A stretch of DNA of 38,468 bases from the NCBI GenBank assembly GCA_039930945.1, contig JBDTSW010000007.1, positions 1 through 38,468 of the forward strand, in the 5' to 3' direction. This DNA comes from JBDTSW01 sp039930945. GTDB lineage: Bacteria > Actinomycetota > Thermoleophilia > Solirubrobacterales > 70-9. This document shows, piece by piece, positions 6,703 to 16,136 of this stretch (positions within the stretch are counted from its first letter, which is position 1; each line of letters starts with the position of its first letter). The notes beneath the pieces were generated by a model. It saw only the letters and a list, made by a program, of their open reading frames with translations, searched no databases and had not been told where the DNA came from. A program made the position numbers and the translations under genes.

Positions 6703-6999
6703 GTGGATTTCCGCTCCAGATTCAAGCGGGCCGGCCGCGTGATCGGCGGCGAGCCCCATGCCGACGGCGCGGCCGAGCTTCACGTCGGCGACACGAGCTT
6801 CGACGACTGGGATGTGATCCGCGACTTCGGCGATCTCGAGACCGCGAGAGCCTTCCACCAGAACCTGCTCGAGCGTGGGCAGGCGTGCGAGTTGACGGCG
6901 GACTGGGCTCTCGACGAGTTCGGCCACGGCGACGTCGCGCTGCGGGTGCCGCCGGGGCAGGGCGCCGCCGCCGAAGAGCTGCTCGACGATCCCTCCTAG
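6703..6999 (+). CDS. Small protein resembling DUF2007 signal-transducer-like proteins
   Basis: The 98-residue protein starts at GTG 6703 (VDFRSRFKRAG). TAGCGT at 6690-6695 lies 7 nt upstream, again the leaderless arrangement. The core reads WDVIRDFGDLETARAFHQNLLERGQACEL, then a short loop and DVALRVPPGQGAAAEELL. This beta-alpha-beta...beta-alpha pattern, with a helix that 'adds up' residues of an LL-E-x-G segment, resembles DUF2007 (putative prokaryotic signal-transducing protein), though the match is by eye only. It ends 8 nt before the AarF-family kinase gene, so the two are probably one transcript. Confidence 0.6.
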   Translation: MDFRSRFKRAGRVIGGEPHADGAAELHVGDTSFDDWDVIRDFGDLETARAFHQNLLERGQACELTADWALDEFGHGDVALRVPPGQGAAAEELLDDPS

Positions 7000-7007
7000 C
7001 CGAGCGG

Positions 7008-8399
7008 ATGGCAGGCGACCCCGAGTCCAACCCGACGCGCGGGCGCGCCGCCCGGACCGCACGACTCGCGCGGGTGGCCGGCGGCGGCGCCATGCGCTGG
7101 GCGGGCGGGCGCCTCGACGGCCGCGGCACCAGCGACGAGCGGCGGCGGCGGCGCGGCGACCGGGTGGTGGCGACGATCGATTCGCTCGTCGACCAGCTCG
7201 CGGTGATGCGGGGGGCCGCGATGAAGGCGGGACAGGTGCTCTCGACGGTCGAGTTCCCGGGGCTGGACCCCGACCAGGCCGACTACCTGAAGGGCAGGCT
7301 CGCGTCGCTTCGCGACAACGTCCCCGCCGTCGGCTGGGAGGGGATGCGCGAGGTCCTCGCGCAGGAGTGGGGATCGGATCCCGAGAGCGTGCTGGCCGAG
7401 ATCGACCACGAGCCGGCCGCGGCGGCCAGCATCGGTCAGGTCTACCGGGGGCGCACCGCCGAGGGGCGCGAGGTCGCGGTCAAGGTCCAGTACCCCGGGA
7501 TAGCGGACGCCGTCGAGTCGGACATGCGAAACGTGAGGATGCTGGCGCCGGTGCTGCGCCGGATGATGCCCGGGCTCGAGGTCAAGGACCTTCTCGCCGA
7601 GATCAGCGAGCGGATCATCGAGGAGTGCGACTACGAGCTCGAGGCGGCAAGCCATCGCCGGGTGGCCCGCTTCTGGCGCGGGCACCCGTTCGTGATCATT
7701 CCCGAGGTCGACACCGAGCTCAGCCGCCGCCGGGTGCTGGTCAGCGAATGGGTGGACGGGATGGGGTTCGCCGAGGTGTCCTCGCAGCCGGATCGGGTCC
7801 GAGATCGCTACGCGCAGATCGTCTATCGCTTCTTCTACTCGACGGCGCTCGAGCTGGGCGTCGCCCTCGGCGATCCGCACCCCGGCAACTACCTGCTGTG
7901 CCCGGACGGCCAGGTCGCCTTCTTCGACTTCGGGATGTTGCGCCGGCTGCCGCCGGACTACCTGCGGCGGGAGGCCGAGATCCTCGAGGCGGTGCGCTCA
8001 GACGACGAGGTCGCCCTGGTGGAGGGGATGCGCCGCCTCGGCTACCTGCCAGGGGAGCTGGCGGAGTGGGATGCGGCGCTGTTGATGGGACACATGCGAA
8101 GCGTCTCCTGGTGGCTGGCCTCGGAGGCGCCGCTGCGGCTGCAGCCCGATGACCTCTGGCGGGGCGCGGACTCGCTGCGCGACGACGGCGGGCAGGAGCT
8201 GCTCTCACAGCTGCGGCGGATGACGCTGCCCCCGGAGGCGCTGCTGCTGCGGCGGATGGAGGGACTGCTGTTCCAGATCGCGACCCAGTTGCGGGCGGCG
8301 GCGCCGTGGGGCGCGCTGATGGGCGAGCTGGTCGAAGGCGGCGAGCCCGTCGGCGAGCTCGGCGCCGAGCACGCCGCCTGGCTGGCGCAGCGATCATGA
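7008..8399 (+). CDS. AarF/ABC1/UbiB family atypical kinase
   Basis: This 463-residue protein has the full UbiB-family signature set. MKAGQ (K73-x-G-Q76) is the family-specific N-terminal motif, and AAAAS (137-141) is the alanine-rich loop replacing the glycine loop. VAVKVQ (K159) is the phosphate-binding lysine. EECDYELEA (about 205-213) is the ExD motif. GDPHPGN (D289-N294) is the catalytic segment and DFG (D307) is metal-binding. Family members have ATPase activity that supports extraction or handling of isoprenoid lipids such as quinones. No quinone biosynthesis gene is adjacent, so the substrate is open. The start at 7008 is 8 nt after the preceding stop and lacks a clear ribosome binding site. 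It converges on fabI with 21 bp between stops. Confidence 0.93.
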   Translation: MAGDPESNPTRGRAARTARLARVAGGGAMRWAGGRLDGRGTSDERRRRRGDRVVATIDSLVDQLAVMRGAAMKAGQVLSTVEFPGLDPDQADYLKGRLASLRDNVPAVGWEGMREVLAQEWGSDPESVLAEIDHEPAAAASIGQVYRGRTAEGREVAVKVQYPGIADAVESDMRNVRMLAPVLRRMMPGLEVKDLLAEISERIIEECDYELEAASHRRVARFWRGHPFVIIPEVDTELSRRRVLVSEWVDGMGFAEVSSQPDRVRDRYAQIVYRFFYSTALELGVALGDPHPGNYLLCPDGQVAFFDFGMLRRLPPDYLRREAEILEAVRSDDEVALVEGMRRLGYLPGELAEWDAALLMGHMRSVSWWLASEAPLRLQPDDLWRGADSLRDDGGQELLSQLRRMTLPPEALLLRRMEGLLFQIATQLRAAAPWGALMGELVEGGEPVGELGAEHAAWLAQRS

Positions 8400-8420
8400 T
8401 CTTCCAGCGGGCCTTGCGGG

Positions 8421-9212
8421 TCAGCCCTCCAGACCCTCCGGGTCAACGAGCCCCACCGCGTGGACGCCGCCGTCGACGTGGAGGATCTCGCCGGTGATCG
8501 CGCGGGCGCGATCGGAGAGCAGGAAGCAGACGGCGTCGGCGACGGGGGTCGCGTCGGCCGGATCCCAGCCCAGCGGGGCCCCGGCGCTCCAGGCGGCGGC
8601 GAGCTCGGCGAATCCGGGGATGCCGCTGGCGGCGGCGCTCGAGATCGGCCCGGCCGCGACCAGGTTCGCCCGCACCCCCCTCGGTCCCAGGTCGCGGGCC
8701 AGATAGCGGTTGGTCGACTCGAGCGCGGCCTTGGCCACACCCATCCAGTCGTACGCGGGCCAGGCCACGGAGGCGTCGAAGTCGAGACCGACCAGGCTGC
8801 CCCCGCCGTCGGCCTCGAGCGCCGGGACCAGGTGACGGGCGAGCGCCTGCAGCGAGTAGGCGCTGGTCTGGAAGGCCTGCGCGGCGGAGTCGAAGCCCGT
8901 CTGCAGGAAGCGGCCGCCGAGGGCGTCCTCCGGGGCGTAGGCGATCGCGTGCAGCGCTCCGTCGAGGCCGCCCCAGCGCCGGTCCACCTCGGCGGCGGTG
9001 GCCTCGAGGTCGTCCTCGCTGTTGATGTCGAGCTCGATCACGTCGGCCGGCTCGGGCAGCCCGCCCGCGGCGCGCTCGGTCAGGCGCCGGGCCCGGCCGA
9101 AGCCGGTCAGCAGCACCTCGGCGCCCGCCAGCTGTGCCTGGCGGGCCACCGCGAAGGCGATGCTTCGCTTCGTGATCACCCCCGTGATCAGCAGGCGCTT
9201 GCCCTCGAGCAT
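8421..9212 (-). CDS. fabI: Enoyl-ACP reductase, InhA-like
   Basis: This 263-residue short-chain dehydrogenase of the FabI/InhA type reduces trans-2-enoyl-ACP with NADH in the last step of each elongation cycle. EGKRLLITGVITKRSIAFAVA is the atypical dinucleotide loop of enoyl reductases. LVGLDFDASVAWPAYDWMGVAKAALES closely parallels InhA and supplies the Tyr154-x6-Lys161 pair; FabG-type enzymes use Y-x3-K. RANLVAAGPI follows as expected, and HVDGGVHAVGL closes the fold. ATG 9212 overlaps the stop of the upstream micro-ORF (TGATG). It is the last gene of the leftward fatty acid synthase II operon. It would be the InhA-class target for isoniazid or triclosan-like inhibitors. Confidence 0.95.
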   Translation of the reverse strand: MLEGKRLLITGVITKRSIAFAVARQAQLAGAEVLLTGFGRARRLTERAAGGLPEPADVIELDINSEDDLEATAAEVDRRWGGLDGALHAIAYAPEDALGGRFLQTGFDSAAQAFQTSAYSLQALARHLVPALEADGGGSLVGLDFDASVAWPAYDWMGVAKAALESTNRYLARDLGPRGVRANLVAAGPISSAAASGIPGFAELAAAWSAGAPLGWDPADATPVADAVCFLLSDRARAITGEILHVDGGVHAVGLVDPEGLEG

Positions 9213-9268
9213 CAGCTCAGCAGCTTGTCATCGGCCTCGCCGGGGCGAGCCGGATCGGCGGTGCTCAT
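9212..9268 (-). CDS. 18-codon micro-ORF bridging fabF and fabI
   Basis: ATG 9268 overlaps the fabF stop as ATGA, and its own TGA (9214-9212) overlaps the fabI ATG as TGATG. The peptide is MSTADPARPGEADDKLLS. It fills exactly the 52-nt gap, so ribosomes finishing fabF could restart here and be handed on to fabI. The alternative is that it was the N-terminal extension of FabI and was lost by a 1-nt change: one more base would fuse it in frame. FabI homology starts right after it, so FabI is complete either way. It is not known whether the peptide is made. Confidence 0.45.
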   Translation of the reverse strand: MSTADPARPGEADDKLLS

Positions 9269-10470
9269 GCCGGCCCCTGGAAGCAGAGGACTGCGTTATG
9301 GCCGCCGAATCCGAACGAGTTGGAGATGCCGGTCAGCGGCCGGCCGGCGGCGGCCAGCTCACGCTTGCAGGCGGGCACGTAGTCGAGGTCGAGGTCGTCG
9401 TCGGGATCGGTGAGGTTCAGGGTCGGCGGGGCGACGGCGGCCTCGAGCGCGAGCACGGTGGCGACCGCCTCGACGGCCCCGGCGGCGCCAAGCAGGTGCC
9501 CGATCGAGGACTTCAGCGAAGACACGGGGATGCGGGCGGCGCTGTTGCCAAGCGCCAGCTTCAGCGCCTCCGTCTCGGAGCGGTCGTTGAGCTCGGTCGA
9601 GGTGCCGTGGGCGTTGACGTAGTCGAGCCGGTCGGGGCTCACCCCGGCCTCGTCGAGCGCCAGCCGGATCGCCCGGGCGGCGCCGTCGCCCTCGGGGTCG
9701 GGCGCGGTCAGGTGGAAGGCGTCGGCGGTGGCGCCGAAGCCGCTCGCGCGGCCCCGAACCCCGGCCCCCCGCAAGGCCGCCGTCTCGGCCGCCTCGAGGA
9801 TCATCACCGCCGCGCCCTCGCCCATGACGAAGCCGTCGCGCAGGCGGTCGAACGGCCGCGAGATCCCCTCCTTCGAGGTCGCCCCCATGCCGGCGAAGGC
9901 GGCGATCGCGAGCGGCGTGATCGCGGCCTCGGTGCCGCCGACCACGCAGACGTCGGCGTCGCCGGACTGCACCATCCTCATCCCCGCGCCGATCGCCTGC
10001 GCTCCGGCGGCGCAGGCCGAGACGGTGCCAAAGCACTGGCCCTTGAAGCCGTGGCGGATGGCGATCGCCCCCGAGGCCGCGTTGGCCATCATCGTCGGGA
10101 TGCACAGCGGCGAGATCGCCGCCGGCCCGCGCTCGTTCAACTTGTCGTGCTGCTCCTCGATCGTCGGTAGCCCGCCGATCCCGGTGCCGATCACGCAGCC
10201 GATCCTGGTCGGCTCACACGGCGGATCCTCCCCGCTCCAACCGGCGTCGGCGAGCGCCTCCTGCGCCGACACCAGGGCGAGCTGGGTGAAGCGAGCCGAG
10301 CGGCGCGCCTCCCGGCGGGAGAGGTGATCAGCCGGCTCGAAATCGTCGCAGCGGGCGAGCCCCTCGGAGATGCCGGACTCGCCGGCGGCCCAGCGGTCGA
10401 ACAGCGTCGCCGCGCCGACCCCGAGCGGGGTGACGGCGCCGACTCCGGTTATCGCGACCTCCCGGCTCAC
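9265..10470 (-). CDS. fabF: Beta-ketoacyl-ACP synthase II
   Basis: This 401-residue thiolase-fold condensing enzyme elongates acyl-ACP with malonyl-ACP. The Cys-His-His triad is complete: C153 in VSACAAGAQAIG, H288 in NAHGTST and H325 in SSIGHLLGAAG, with Lys320 preceding. FVMGEGAAVMILE and SNSFGFGGHNAVL are typical of the KAS I/II group; KAS III enzymes use Cys-His-Asn. The start is GTG 10470, overlapping the acpP stop as GTGA. No fabH initiator is present in this cluster, so chain initiation is encoded elsewhere or handled differently. Confidence 0.97.
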   Translation of the reverse strand: MSREVAITGVGAVTPLGVGAATLFDRWAAGESGISEGLARCDDFEPADHLSRREARRSARFTQLALVSAQEALADAGWSGEDPPCEPTRIGCVIGTGIGGLPTIEEQHDKLNERGPAAISPLCIPTMMANAASGAIAIRHGFKGQCFGTVSACAAGAQAIGAGMRMVQSGDADVCVVGGTEAAITPLAIAAFAGMGATSKEGISRPFDRLRDGFVMGEGAAVMILEAAETAALRGAGVRGRASGFGATADAFHLTAPDPEGDGAARAIRLALDEAGVSPDRLDYVNAHGTSTELNDRSETEALKLALGNSAARIPVSSLKSSIGHLLGAAGAVEAVATVLALEAAVAPPTLNLTDPDDDLDLDYVPACKRELAAAGRPLTGISNSFGFGGHNAVLCFQGPA

Positions 10471-10715
10471 GCGCTCCGCGCCGCGATCAGGTCGACGACG
10501 TCGCCGACGGTCTCGAGCTTGTCCATGTCGGCGTCGGTGATCTCGACCCCGTAGGTGTCCTCGACGATCTGCGCCAGCTCGACCAGGTCGAGCGAGTCCA
10601 CGTCGAGGTCGGAGAAGCGCGCCTCGGGAGCGATCTTGTCGCGCTGTTCGCCGAACTCGACCAGGGCCTCGGTCACCCTGGCGGTGATCTCTTCCTTGCT
10701 CTGTGTCTCGGGCAT
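10467..10715 (-). CDS. acpP: Acyl carrier protein
   Basis: This 82-residue acidic four-helix carrier has the phosphopantetheine serine in LDVDSLDLVEL (Ser41 of the DSL motif), followed by the recognition helix and VEITDADMDKLETVGDVVDLI. AAAGGA lies about 9 nt before ATG 10715, and the frame upstream of that ATG is not ACP-like. The tail ends IAARSA. It lies between fabG and fabF, with its stop overlapping the fabF GTG. It carries all acyl intermediates of the operon's enzymes and needs an acyl carrier protein synthase encoded elsewhere. Confidence 0.96.
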   Translation of the reverse strand: MPETQSKEEITARVTEALVEFGEQRDKIAPEARFSDLDVDSLDLVELAQIVEDTYGVEITDADMDKLETVGDVVDLIAARSA

Positions 10716-10750
10716 CTGGATTCCTTTCTGGGTTGCTCTGAAGTCCGGGG

Positions 10751-11512
10751 CTAGGCGCTCATGCCGCCGTCGACGGTGAGGACCGCGCCGGTCACGTACG
10801 AGGCCTCCGCGGAGCAGAGGAAGCGAACGCACGCCGCCACCTCGGCCGGGTCCCCCGCCCGGCGGGCGGGGATGGCCTCGGTGACCGCGCCCGGGACCCC
10901 GGCGGTCATCTCGGTCTCGATGAAACCCGGCGCGACCGCATTCACGGTGACCCCGCGACGGGCGACCTCGACGGCGACGCTCTTGGTCATCCCGATCAGC
11001 CCCGCCTTGGCCGCCGCGTAGTTGGCCTGGCCGGCGTTGGCGCGCTGGCCGACGACCGAGGCGATGTTGACGATCCGGCCGAAGCGGGCGCGGACCATCC
11101 CCCGCAGGGCCTGCCGGGTGAGGCGGAAGGCTGCGGTCAGGTTCGTGTCGATCACCCGCTGCCAGTCGGCGTCCTTCATCCGCAGCGAGAGGTCGTCGGC
11201 GGTGGTGCCGGCGTTGTTGATCAGCACCAGCACCCGCCCGAGCGCGGGGTCGAGGCGCTCGAACACAAGCCCGGGCGTGGCGGCATCACAGACATCTCCC
11301 TCGACGGCAAGGGCCCTTCCCCCGGCCTCCTCGATCTCGCCGACGACGCGCTCGGCACCCGCGCGATCCTGCCGGTAGTTGACGGCGACGGGCCAGCCCG
11401 CGGCGGCCAGTTCGCGGGCCACCGCCGCGCCGATCCCGCGGGAGGCGCCGGTGACCAGGGCGCAGGCGTCCTCGACCGGCGGGCTCGGAATCTGCATCGG
11501 GCTGGAGCGCAT
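10751..11512 (-). CDS. fabG: 3-oxoacyl-ACP reductase
   Basis: This 253-residue short-chain dehydrogenase has TGASRGIG (21-28) for NADPH, LINNAG (98-102) and the catalytic Ser152, Tyr165 and Lys169 (NYAAAKAG). The NVAPGFIETEMT-like segment (NAVAPGFIETEMTAGVP) and terminal LTVDGGMSA are typical of FabG. It reduces beta-ketoacyl-ACP in the elongation cycle. Starts at 11512 or 11497 are both possible. TACGTT (11526-11521) lies 8 nt before 11512, so an internal leaderless promoter may add to read-through from fabD, whose stop is 30 nt away. Confidence 0.95.
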   Translation of the reverse strand: MRSSPMQIPSPPVEDACALVTGASRGIGAAVARELAAAGWPVAVNYRQDRAGAERVVGEIEEAGGRALAVEGDVCDAATPGLVFERLDPALGRVLVLINNAGTTADDLSLRMKDADWQRVIDTNLTAAFRLTRQALRGMVRARFGRIVNIASVVGQRANAGQANYAAAKAGLIGMTKSVAVEVARRGVTVNAVAPGFIETEMTAGVPGAVTEAIPARRAGDPAEVAACVRFLCSAEASYVTGAVLTVDGGMSA

Positions 11513-11520
11513 CCGGGGTG

Positions 11521-11526
11521 AACGTA
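11521..11526 (-). promoter_or_regulatory. Candidate internal -10 box (TACGTT) before fabG
   Basis: TACGTT on the minus strand fits TANNNT and lies 8 nt before the ATG at 11512, in the 30-bp gap between fabD and fabG. It may provide a leaderless transcript of fabG-acpP-fabF-fabI separate from the hydrolase-fabD transcript. No -35 is apparent. Confidence 0.3.
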
Positions 11527-11542
11527 GCGAAGAGGGGCGAGC

Positions 11543-12418
11543 TCAGACATGCTCGAGCTGGGTGGGGTCGACGGCCTCGACGGCCTCGTCGTCGAGAATG
11601 CGCTTGACCAGCCGGGCCAGCACCCTCCCCGGGCCGACGTCGGCGAAGCTCCGAGCGCCGGCGTCATAGAGGCCGCGCATCACCTCCAGCCAGCGCACCG
11701 GGCTGGTGAGTGATTCCGCCAGCGGTCCTCGTGGATCGTCTGCGAACGGCTGCGCGGTGACGCAGGAGTAGACGGGCACGCCGGGGGCGTGGAACGCGAC
11801 CGAGTCGAGCACCGCCCGGAACGGCTCCACCGCGGGCTCCAGCGCGGGCGAGTGGAAGGCCCCCGCGACCGGGAGGCGCTTGACGCGGAGCCCACGCCGG
11901 CCGCTTGCGTCGGCGAGCGCCCGCTCGATCGCATCCTCGGGCCCCGAGAGGACGAACTGGCTGGGAGAGTTGTGGTTGGCGACGACCAGGCCGGTTCGCT
12001 CGGCCAGGTCGGCCGCCGCCTCGTGGTCGCTGCCGACGGCGAGCATCCCACCCGAGCCCGCGGCCTGACCGGCCTCCTGCATCAGCCGGCCGCGCTCGGC
12101 GACGATCCGGAGGCCATCGAGGCTGTCGACGGCGCCGGCGGCCGCCAGGGCGGTGATCTCGCCCAGGGAGTGGCCGGCGTGGGCATCGGCCGTCGGCCGG
12201 CCGACGCCCTCGTACGCCGTCAGCGAGGCGCAGTAGATCGCCGGCTGGGCGAAGTGCGTCCCGTCGGCGAGGTGGGCGAAGGGGTCGGCGGCGCACAGCT
12301 TCGCCGCCGTCGAGTAGAGGTCCGGGCGCAGCTCGCGGACGGCCTCGCGCATCTGTGCCGCGTCCACTCCCTGACCGGGGAAGAGCAGGGCCAGTTCACC
12401 GACGTGCCTGCCGCGCAC
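11543..12418 (-). CDS. fabD: Malonyl-CoA:ACP transacylase
   Basis: This 291-residue acyltransferase has LLFPGQG near the N-terminus, the nucleophile in AGHSLGE (Ser84), the arginine in VAERGRLMQ (about 109), and the catalytic His in VAGAFHSP (His188). It loads malonyl units onto ACP. Homology starts at ELALLFPGQG. The best start is GTG 12418, whose G is shared with the TAG stop of the secreted hydrolase (TAGTG), so the two genes are translationally linked. Longer in-frame extensions run into the hydrolase gene and are not homologous. Confidence 0.95.
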   Translation of the reverse strand: MRGRHVGELALLFPGQGVDAAQMREAVRELRPDLYSTAAKLCAADPFAHLADGTHFAQPAIYCASLTAYEGVGRPTADAHAGHSLGEITALAAAGAVDSLDGLRIVAERGRLMQEAGQAAGSGGMLAVGSDHEAAADLAERTGLVVANHNSPSQFVLSGPEDAIERALADASGRRGLRVKRLPVAGAFHSPALEPAVEPFRAVLDSVAFHAPGVPVYSCVTAQPFADDPRGPLAESLTSPVRWLEVMRGLYDAGARSFADVGPGRVLARLVKRILDDEAVEAVDPTQLEHV

Positions 12419-14646
12419 TACTTCTTGATCTTGAAATCCCAGGCGGCGGGCGTCGGATCGACGTTCGTGTCCGGGTCGGTCGCCTGCACCTCGAAGTGGT
12501 GGCGGCCCGGCGCCAGGCTGTAGTCCTGGGGTGACGTGCAGGGCGAGAAGGCGGGCTCGTCGTCGAGCTTGCACTCGAAGGTCGAGCCGACGTCGCTGGA
12601 GGAAAACGCGAAGCTCACGTCCCGCTTCCCGCTCCTCTTCGCCGGCTTGTCCGTGATCCGCGTGCGGGGCGCGCCCTGGTCGAACCCCGGCGCCAGCTGC
12701 AGCGCCCTGCGCAGCACCTTCCTCGCCGGCTCCTGGACCAGGCCGCCGAGCGCGCCGGGGGCCTCCAGGGTCGGCAGACGGAGCTCGAGGTTGCGCACCT
12801 GCACCTTCTTCTGGCCGTTCGACTCCATCCCGTAGGGGAAGTCGTGCGGCGCCAGCTCGAGCTTGACCACGTGGCCGGCCTCGAACTGGTATCCGTTCGG
12901 GTTCAGCTGGAACACCTGGCGGGAGAACTTGCTGCCGGTCACCTTCGGGCGCCAGAGGCCGCGGGCGACCAGCGTCTGCTGGCCGTCGGGGGCGACGTCG
13001 AGCAGACGCGCGGCAACCTGCGAGTTGTTGCCGGGCAGGGCGAACTCGGCGACCACGGTCGGCGAGCCCATCAGCGTGTAGCCGCCGGCCGGGACCGCGG
13101 CCGAGCGGTAGTTCGCCGTGGCGGGGTTGTCGGTGGCGTCGGTGCGCTTGCAGGCCACGGCGGTCGGCACGGCGCCGCCGGGGAAAGCCGGGGCGCCGCC
13201 GAACTCGTTGCCGAACAGGGTGCCGTCGGCGGCGATCTCCTGCTCGCCGGGGGAATCGACAACCACCTCGCCGGGCGCCAGCTCGGGATAGGTGGGGGCC
13301 GTGAACGGCCCGCCCGGCGCCGCCGACGAGGGGCAGGTCTGCGTCAGCGCCTGCACCTGGTCGGCGGGCTCTGCGCCATCGCCCTTGACGTAGTAGGCAA
13401 GCCAGGCGTCCTCGGCGCTGTTGATCGCGTTGATCGTCGCGATCTTGGCCCCGCCCGCGCCGGCGATCTGGCCGCGCGGGTGGCCGTAGTCGGCGAAGTT
13501 GAGTGCGATCGGCGTGCCCGGATGGTTGCTGCGGGTGCGGTTGTAGTAGCGCGTCGCCTCATTGGCGGGGAACAGGTCGTCGGTCCAGCCGCTGGTGATC
13601 ATCAGCGGAGCGGGCGCCTCGGAGTCCTCGATGCCGTAGGAGGAGTGGTGAGTCGAGAGCTCCTCCTGCGCGTACCGCGCGATCGCGCTGTCGTCGAACG
13701 GGCCACCCGTGTTGAACTCGTTACGCCAGCCTGGCAGGTTTGCGTCGGGATCCTGGTCGGAGTAGAACCCGGCCAGATTGCCGCCCACGTAGAGGGTCTC
13801 GATGTAGGCCTTCTTGGGCACGCCAAGGCGCTTGACCCCGCTGAAGTAGGAGGCGTCGGCGACGTAGTCCAGCGCGCTGCCGTTGGGCACCAGCGAGTAG
13901 GAGAGGTCGGTCCAGGGGATCTCGGGCGCGGCGCCGGCGATCTCCAGCGGGGTGTCGTCGGGGCTCTCCCAGGCGACGAGCGAGCCGTCGGGCATCATCT
14001 GGCGGTCCTTGAGCGCCGCCAGGGCCATCGACATGCCACCACCGTAGGAGCCGCCGGTGGCCCCGATCTTGCCGGGATCGACCAGGCCCTCGTCTACCAG
14101 CAGGCCGATGAAGTCCTGCGCGTCGCGGACCTCGTAGCGGCTGTCCATCAGGCGCACGTAGCCATCGGCACAGCCGCCGGGGTCGGCCCCCCGGGATGCG
14201 AACGAGCCGCAGGACTCGCCGAAGCCGCGGGTGCTCATCGAGAAGACCGCGTAGCCCTGGCTCAGCCAGCGGCGCATCGAGCCCAGGCCGAGCTTGGAGC
14301 CGGCGTAGCCGTGGTAGATGCCGACCAGCGGGTAGTTGTCGTCGTCGCCGGAGGCGGGCGGGAAGGCGACGTTGACGTCAACCGGGATGCCGTCGAAGGT
14401 CTTGACCGTGGTCCGGTCGGGCTCGTTGCCCGGGTCGCCGGGGTCGGTGTCGCGGGAGCCGCAGAAGCGGATGCCGGCGTCGGCGTCGGTCAGGACCTCG
14501 CAGGCCACCGGGGTCGGCGTGTCGGTGAAGACGCTGGTGATCTCGGCCTGGGCGGAGGGCGCCAGGGCCAGTCCGGCGAGGACAACGCCGATCGCGCTCG
14601 CGCGCGCCACGCCCCTCCGGGCACCCCGCATGACTCCCTGCCTCAT
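12418..14646 (-). CDS. Secreted S15/CocE-type alpha/beta hydrolase with C-terminal Ig-like domain
   Basis: This 742-residue precursor starts at ATG 14646, with AGGAGGT 6 nt upstream. A signal peptide is clear: arginines, then ASAIGVVLAGLALAPSAQA with cleavage near residue 34. The catalytic domain resembles X-Pro dipeptidyl-peptidase/CocE-NonD proteins: YHGYAGSK oxyanion region, GATGGSYGGGMS with Ser200, SGWTDDLFP with Asp near 356, and DYGHPRG with His389. A beta-rich domain follows (about 480-660). The last ~80 residues form a small Ig-like module (FSSSDVGSTFECKLDD, YSLAPGRHHFEVQATD), common at the end of actinobacterial surface proteins. It could be an esterase or a peptidase. Oddly, it is the first gene of the fatty acid synthase operon and overlaps fabD by one base. 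Confidence 0.88.
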   Translation of the reverse strand: MRQGVMRGARRGVARASAIGVVLAGLALAPSAQAEITSVFTDTPTPVACEVLTDADAGIRFCGSRDTDPGDPGNEPDRTTVKTFDGIPVDVNVAFPPASGDDDNYPLVGIYHGYAGSKLGLGSMRRWLSQGYAVFSMSTRGFGESCGSFASRGADPGGCADGYVRLMDSRYEVRDAQDFIGLLVDEGLVDPGKIGATGGSYGGGMSMALAALKDRQMMPDGSLVAWESPDDTPLEIAGAAPEIPWTDLSYSLVPNGSALDYVADASYFSGVKRLGVPKKAYIETLYVGGNLAGFYSDQDPDANLPGWRNEFNTGGPFDDSAIARYAQEELSTHHSSYGIEDSEAPAPLMITSGWTDDLFPANEATRYYNRTRSNHPGTPIALNFADYGHPRGQIAGAGGAKIATINAINSAEDAWLAYYVKGDGAEPADQVQALTQTCPSSAAPGGPFTAPTYPELAPGEVVVDSPGEQEIAADGTLFGNEFGGAPAFPGGAVPTAVACKRTDATDNPATANYRSAAVPAGGYTLMGSPTVVAEFALPGNNSQVAARLLDVAPDGQQTLVARGLWRPKVTGSKFSRQVFQLNPNGYQFEAGHVVKLELAPHDFPYGMESNGQKKVQVRNLELRLPTLEAPGALGGLVQEPARKVLRRALQLAPGFDQGAPRTRITDKPAKRSGKRDVSFAFSSSDVGSTFECKLDDEPAFSPCTSPQDYSLAPGRHHFEVQATDPDTNVDPTPAAWDFKIKK

Positions 14647-14700
14647 TCCCTGACCTCCTGGTCGCGGCCCGCGGGCGGCGGGCCTCTCAGCTGCGCCGGG

Positions 14701-14706
14701 ATGATA
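14701..14706 (-). promoter_or_regulatory. Candidate -10 box (TATCAT) for the hydrolase-fab operon
   Basis: TATCAT on the minus strand matches the -10 consensus in five of six bases and lies 54 nt before the hydrolase ATG. It is placed between the hairpin that probably ends the helicase transcript and the ribosome binding site of the hydrolase. No good -35 is seen 17 bp upstream. Confidence 0.4.
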
Positions 14707-14741
14707 ACCGCACGCCTGCGCCCGGCCGCGTCGCGAGAAGG

Positions 14742-14772
14742 GCCCGGACGTCACGCCTGTGCGCGTCCGGGC
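14742..14772 (-). terminator. GC-rich hairpin after the helicase gene
   Basis: GCCCGGACG (14742-14750) and CGTCCGGGC (14764-14772) form a perfect 9-bp stem with a 13-nt loop, starting 9 nt past the helicase stop. There is no T-tract, as is common for actinobacterial terminator hairpins. It separates the helicase from the downstream hydrolase-fab operon on the same strand. Confidence 0.5.
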
Positions 14773-14780
14773 GAAGCTGA

Positions 14781-16034
<1,254 letters not shown>

Positions 16035-16136
16035 ATGGATGTGCTCCTTCCACGGCTCTCTGGCCGCGGGGCGATTCGGAGAGTTCGACTGACCCGAACC
16101 GCGCTTAAGAGCGCACCGGAAGTGAGACGAAACCTC

